From the NCBI GenBank assembly GCA_905250075.1, contig CAJNOP010000185.1:279639-343638 (forward strand): a stretch of DNA of 64,000 nucleotides, written 5' to 3'. The notes beneath the pieces were generated by a model. It was not told the DNA's origin. It made no database searches and was given only the letters and a program-made list of their open reading frames with translations. This document shows, piece after piece, positions 62,643 through 64,000 of the stretch; position 1 is the stretch's first letter, and every line of letters begins with the position of its first letter. The DNA comes from Rotaria sp. Silwood1. Lineage: Eukaryota > Rotifera > Eurotatoria > Philodinida > Philodinidae. A program made the translations under genes and the position numbers.

Positions 62643-64000
62643 ATGCCTTCGAATTCATTAGAAGCACGAAGACGTAATCGTCGTCGTCATCGACAACCAA
62701 AAGAAAGTTTACGGTCTAAAGAAATTGAAACAATAAAACTTGATGATATACCATCGCCAGTAACTTCAAATAAATTAACAATAATTCGAAGTGAAAGTCT
62801 ATCGTCCGAAGAAATTGAAATAATGAATATTAATGAAACACTATTGCCAGCAAATAAAAATAATACAACAACTATTGTTATTTCACCATTTGTAGAAGTA
62901 TGAAAAGATTATAAGAAAAATTTGTTTTTTTTTTAGAAATAATATTTTCAATATTTAAGGATGATGAAACTGAAGAGGAATCACCATTGATAAAAATTAT
63001 TGAAAAAAAAGAACGAAAAGATTGGTAAATATTATTAATTAATAAATCATTGTTATCTAGAATATTTTGTTCATAGGGCTAAATTTGTTGCACCTGTAGA
63101 GAAAGATCAAATAGAACGAGTAAATAAAATGATCTTTATTGTAAGTAAATTGATTTAAGATTTATTTTTGTATATTCATAGAAAAAAGAATCAGTAACAA
63201 GAAAATTAACAAAATTTTTTTCGAAAATTCCATCACCAATTGGATTTTTACTTGATTTAATCGAACGTAAGAAATAAAAACAAAGAAAATCAAACGAAAT
63301 GTTCATAATGATTTTATTTGATTTTTTTTTTATATTATAATCAGATCGTCATGGTTTTACAATACGTTCTTATTTTCAATTTGTTGTTTGGTTATTTTAT
63401 TTAAATATTTTTACTTTTATTATTTGTTTTACATGTATTGTAATGCCAACATTTATTTATCCAAATTCAAAAGATTTTTCAACATATGCTATGGATCGAT
63501 ATTATCAAACAAATAATATTTCAATGCATAATCAATCGTCTGACCAATGTACTTTAAATGATCCACAATGTAAAATTCTTAATGAACCATTTTTAAATCA
63601 AATCAATGATTCAAATGAAACATGTTTGAGTGATTCATTTTTGGCTAGTAGTTGTTGTTCATTACATGCCGAAGCATATTTTGTTAATTCATCACGTGAA
63701 AGTGAAAGTGATCGAGCAAAATACTTGAGTGATCTTATTGCTGGAACAGTACGTATGAACTTTAATTATTATATCTAATTAGTTTTCTTATTGTAAGACT
63801 TTCTAGAATTTTCCAAAGCATTGTATTCAATAAAAATCTCTACTGTAGATTCTACCTAATCTAAATAATATTAACTATAAAAATGATTATAATTTTTTCT
63901 TCAACACTTTGATCCTTTGTGAAGTTACACTGACAAGTTCTTAATTTTAATTGTAGGGATTTTTTGCTCTCAATCGATTATTTATTGGTTATTATCGAAA
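62643..64000 (+). CDS. Transmembrane channel-like (TMC) protein, 5' part
   Basis: Six exons fit before the window ends: 62643-62897, 62960-63024, 63077-63119, 63182-63266, 63345-63748 and 63957-64000 (continuing), about 298 codons. A basic, Ser-rich cytosolic N-terminus of about 140 residues leads to KKESVTRKLTKFFSKIPSPI. The first membrane region follows, SYFQFVVWLFYLNIFTFIIC, then an extracellular loop with several cysteines and N-glycosylation sites (NNIS, NQSS, NETC). LSDLIAGT-GFFALNRLFIGYY matches the TMC segment leading into the second helix. TMC proteins form mechanosensory or leak cation channels. The subfamily cannot be decided from this part. The start ATG opens the first coding exon; an upstream exon is not excluded. 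Confidence 0.8.

Overview
The window looks like nuclear DNA of a small invertebrate with an AT-rich, compact genome, most plausibly a bdelloid rotifer. The genes are clearly animal (USP19, a BET bromodomain protein, proprotein convertase 2, JKAMP, MTMR9, ANKRD54, a TMC channel). Many introns are only about 45-100 bp with T-rich GT..AG ends. One transporter is fungal in type and visibly richer in G and C. Several small inverted-repeat transposons lie in introns and between genes. The assignment to bdelloids is inference; no marker gene fixes the species. All gene models below were spliced by hand, and each complete model keeps one open frame from start to stop.

Layout. 0.3-2.0 kb (-): small heat shock protein with two alpha-crystallin domains; a four-unit heat shock element lies upstream at 3.1 kb. 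3.7-11.9 kb (-): USP19-type deubiquitinase, 20 exons, with a 1.1-kb TA-flanked transposon filling one intron. 14.1-20.6 kb (+): BET protein, 14 exons, with a 623-bp hAT-like foldback element in its long intron. 22.6-23.1 kb: diverged foldback. 23.4-25.15 kb (+): fungal-type MFS transporter with one 56-bp intron. 25.86-26.23 kb: hAT-like MITE with perfect 8-bp target duplication. 28.2-29.5 kb (-): small PDZ protein. 33.5-38.7 kb (+): ARHGAP11A-like RhoGAP. 40.3-43.4 kb (-): PCSK2 with a 16-nt microexon. 47.9-48.6 kb (+): pyroglutamyl-peptidase I. 52.2-54.7 kb (+): JKAMP, then MTMR9 (54.8-57.9 kb) starting 94 bp after the JKAMP stop. 58.6-59.1 kb (+): orphan ORF. 60.7-61.6 kb (+): ANKRD54, then a histidine phosphatase starting 6 bp after its stop codon and in the same frame. 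62.6-64.0 kb (+): 5' part of a TMC channel gene, cut by the window end.

The genes do not form one pathway. Three things stand out. First, there are two head-to-tail gene pairs whose spacing and acceptor-like sequences suggest polycistronic transcription resolved by spliced-leader trans-splicing, which is known in bdelloids. Second, a presumably horizontally acquired transporter carries a short intron. Third, non-autonomous DNA transposons sit inside introns of conserved genes, including two divergent copies of one hAT-like family and two members of one TA-target family. The intergenic stretches of 1.5-4.5 kb show no convincing genes.
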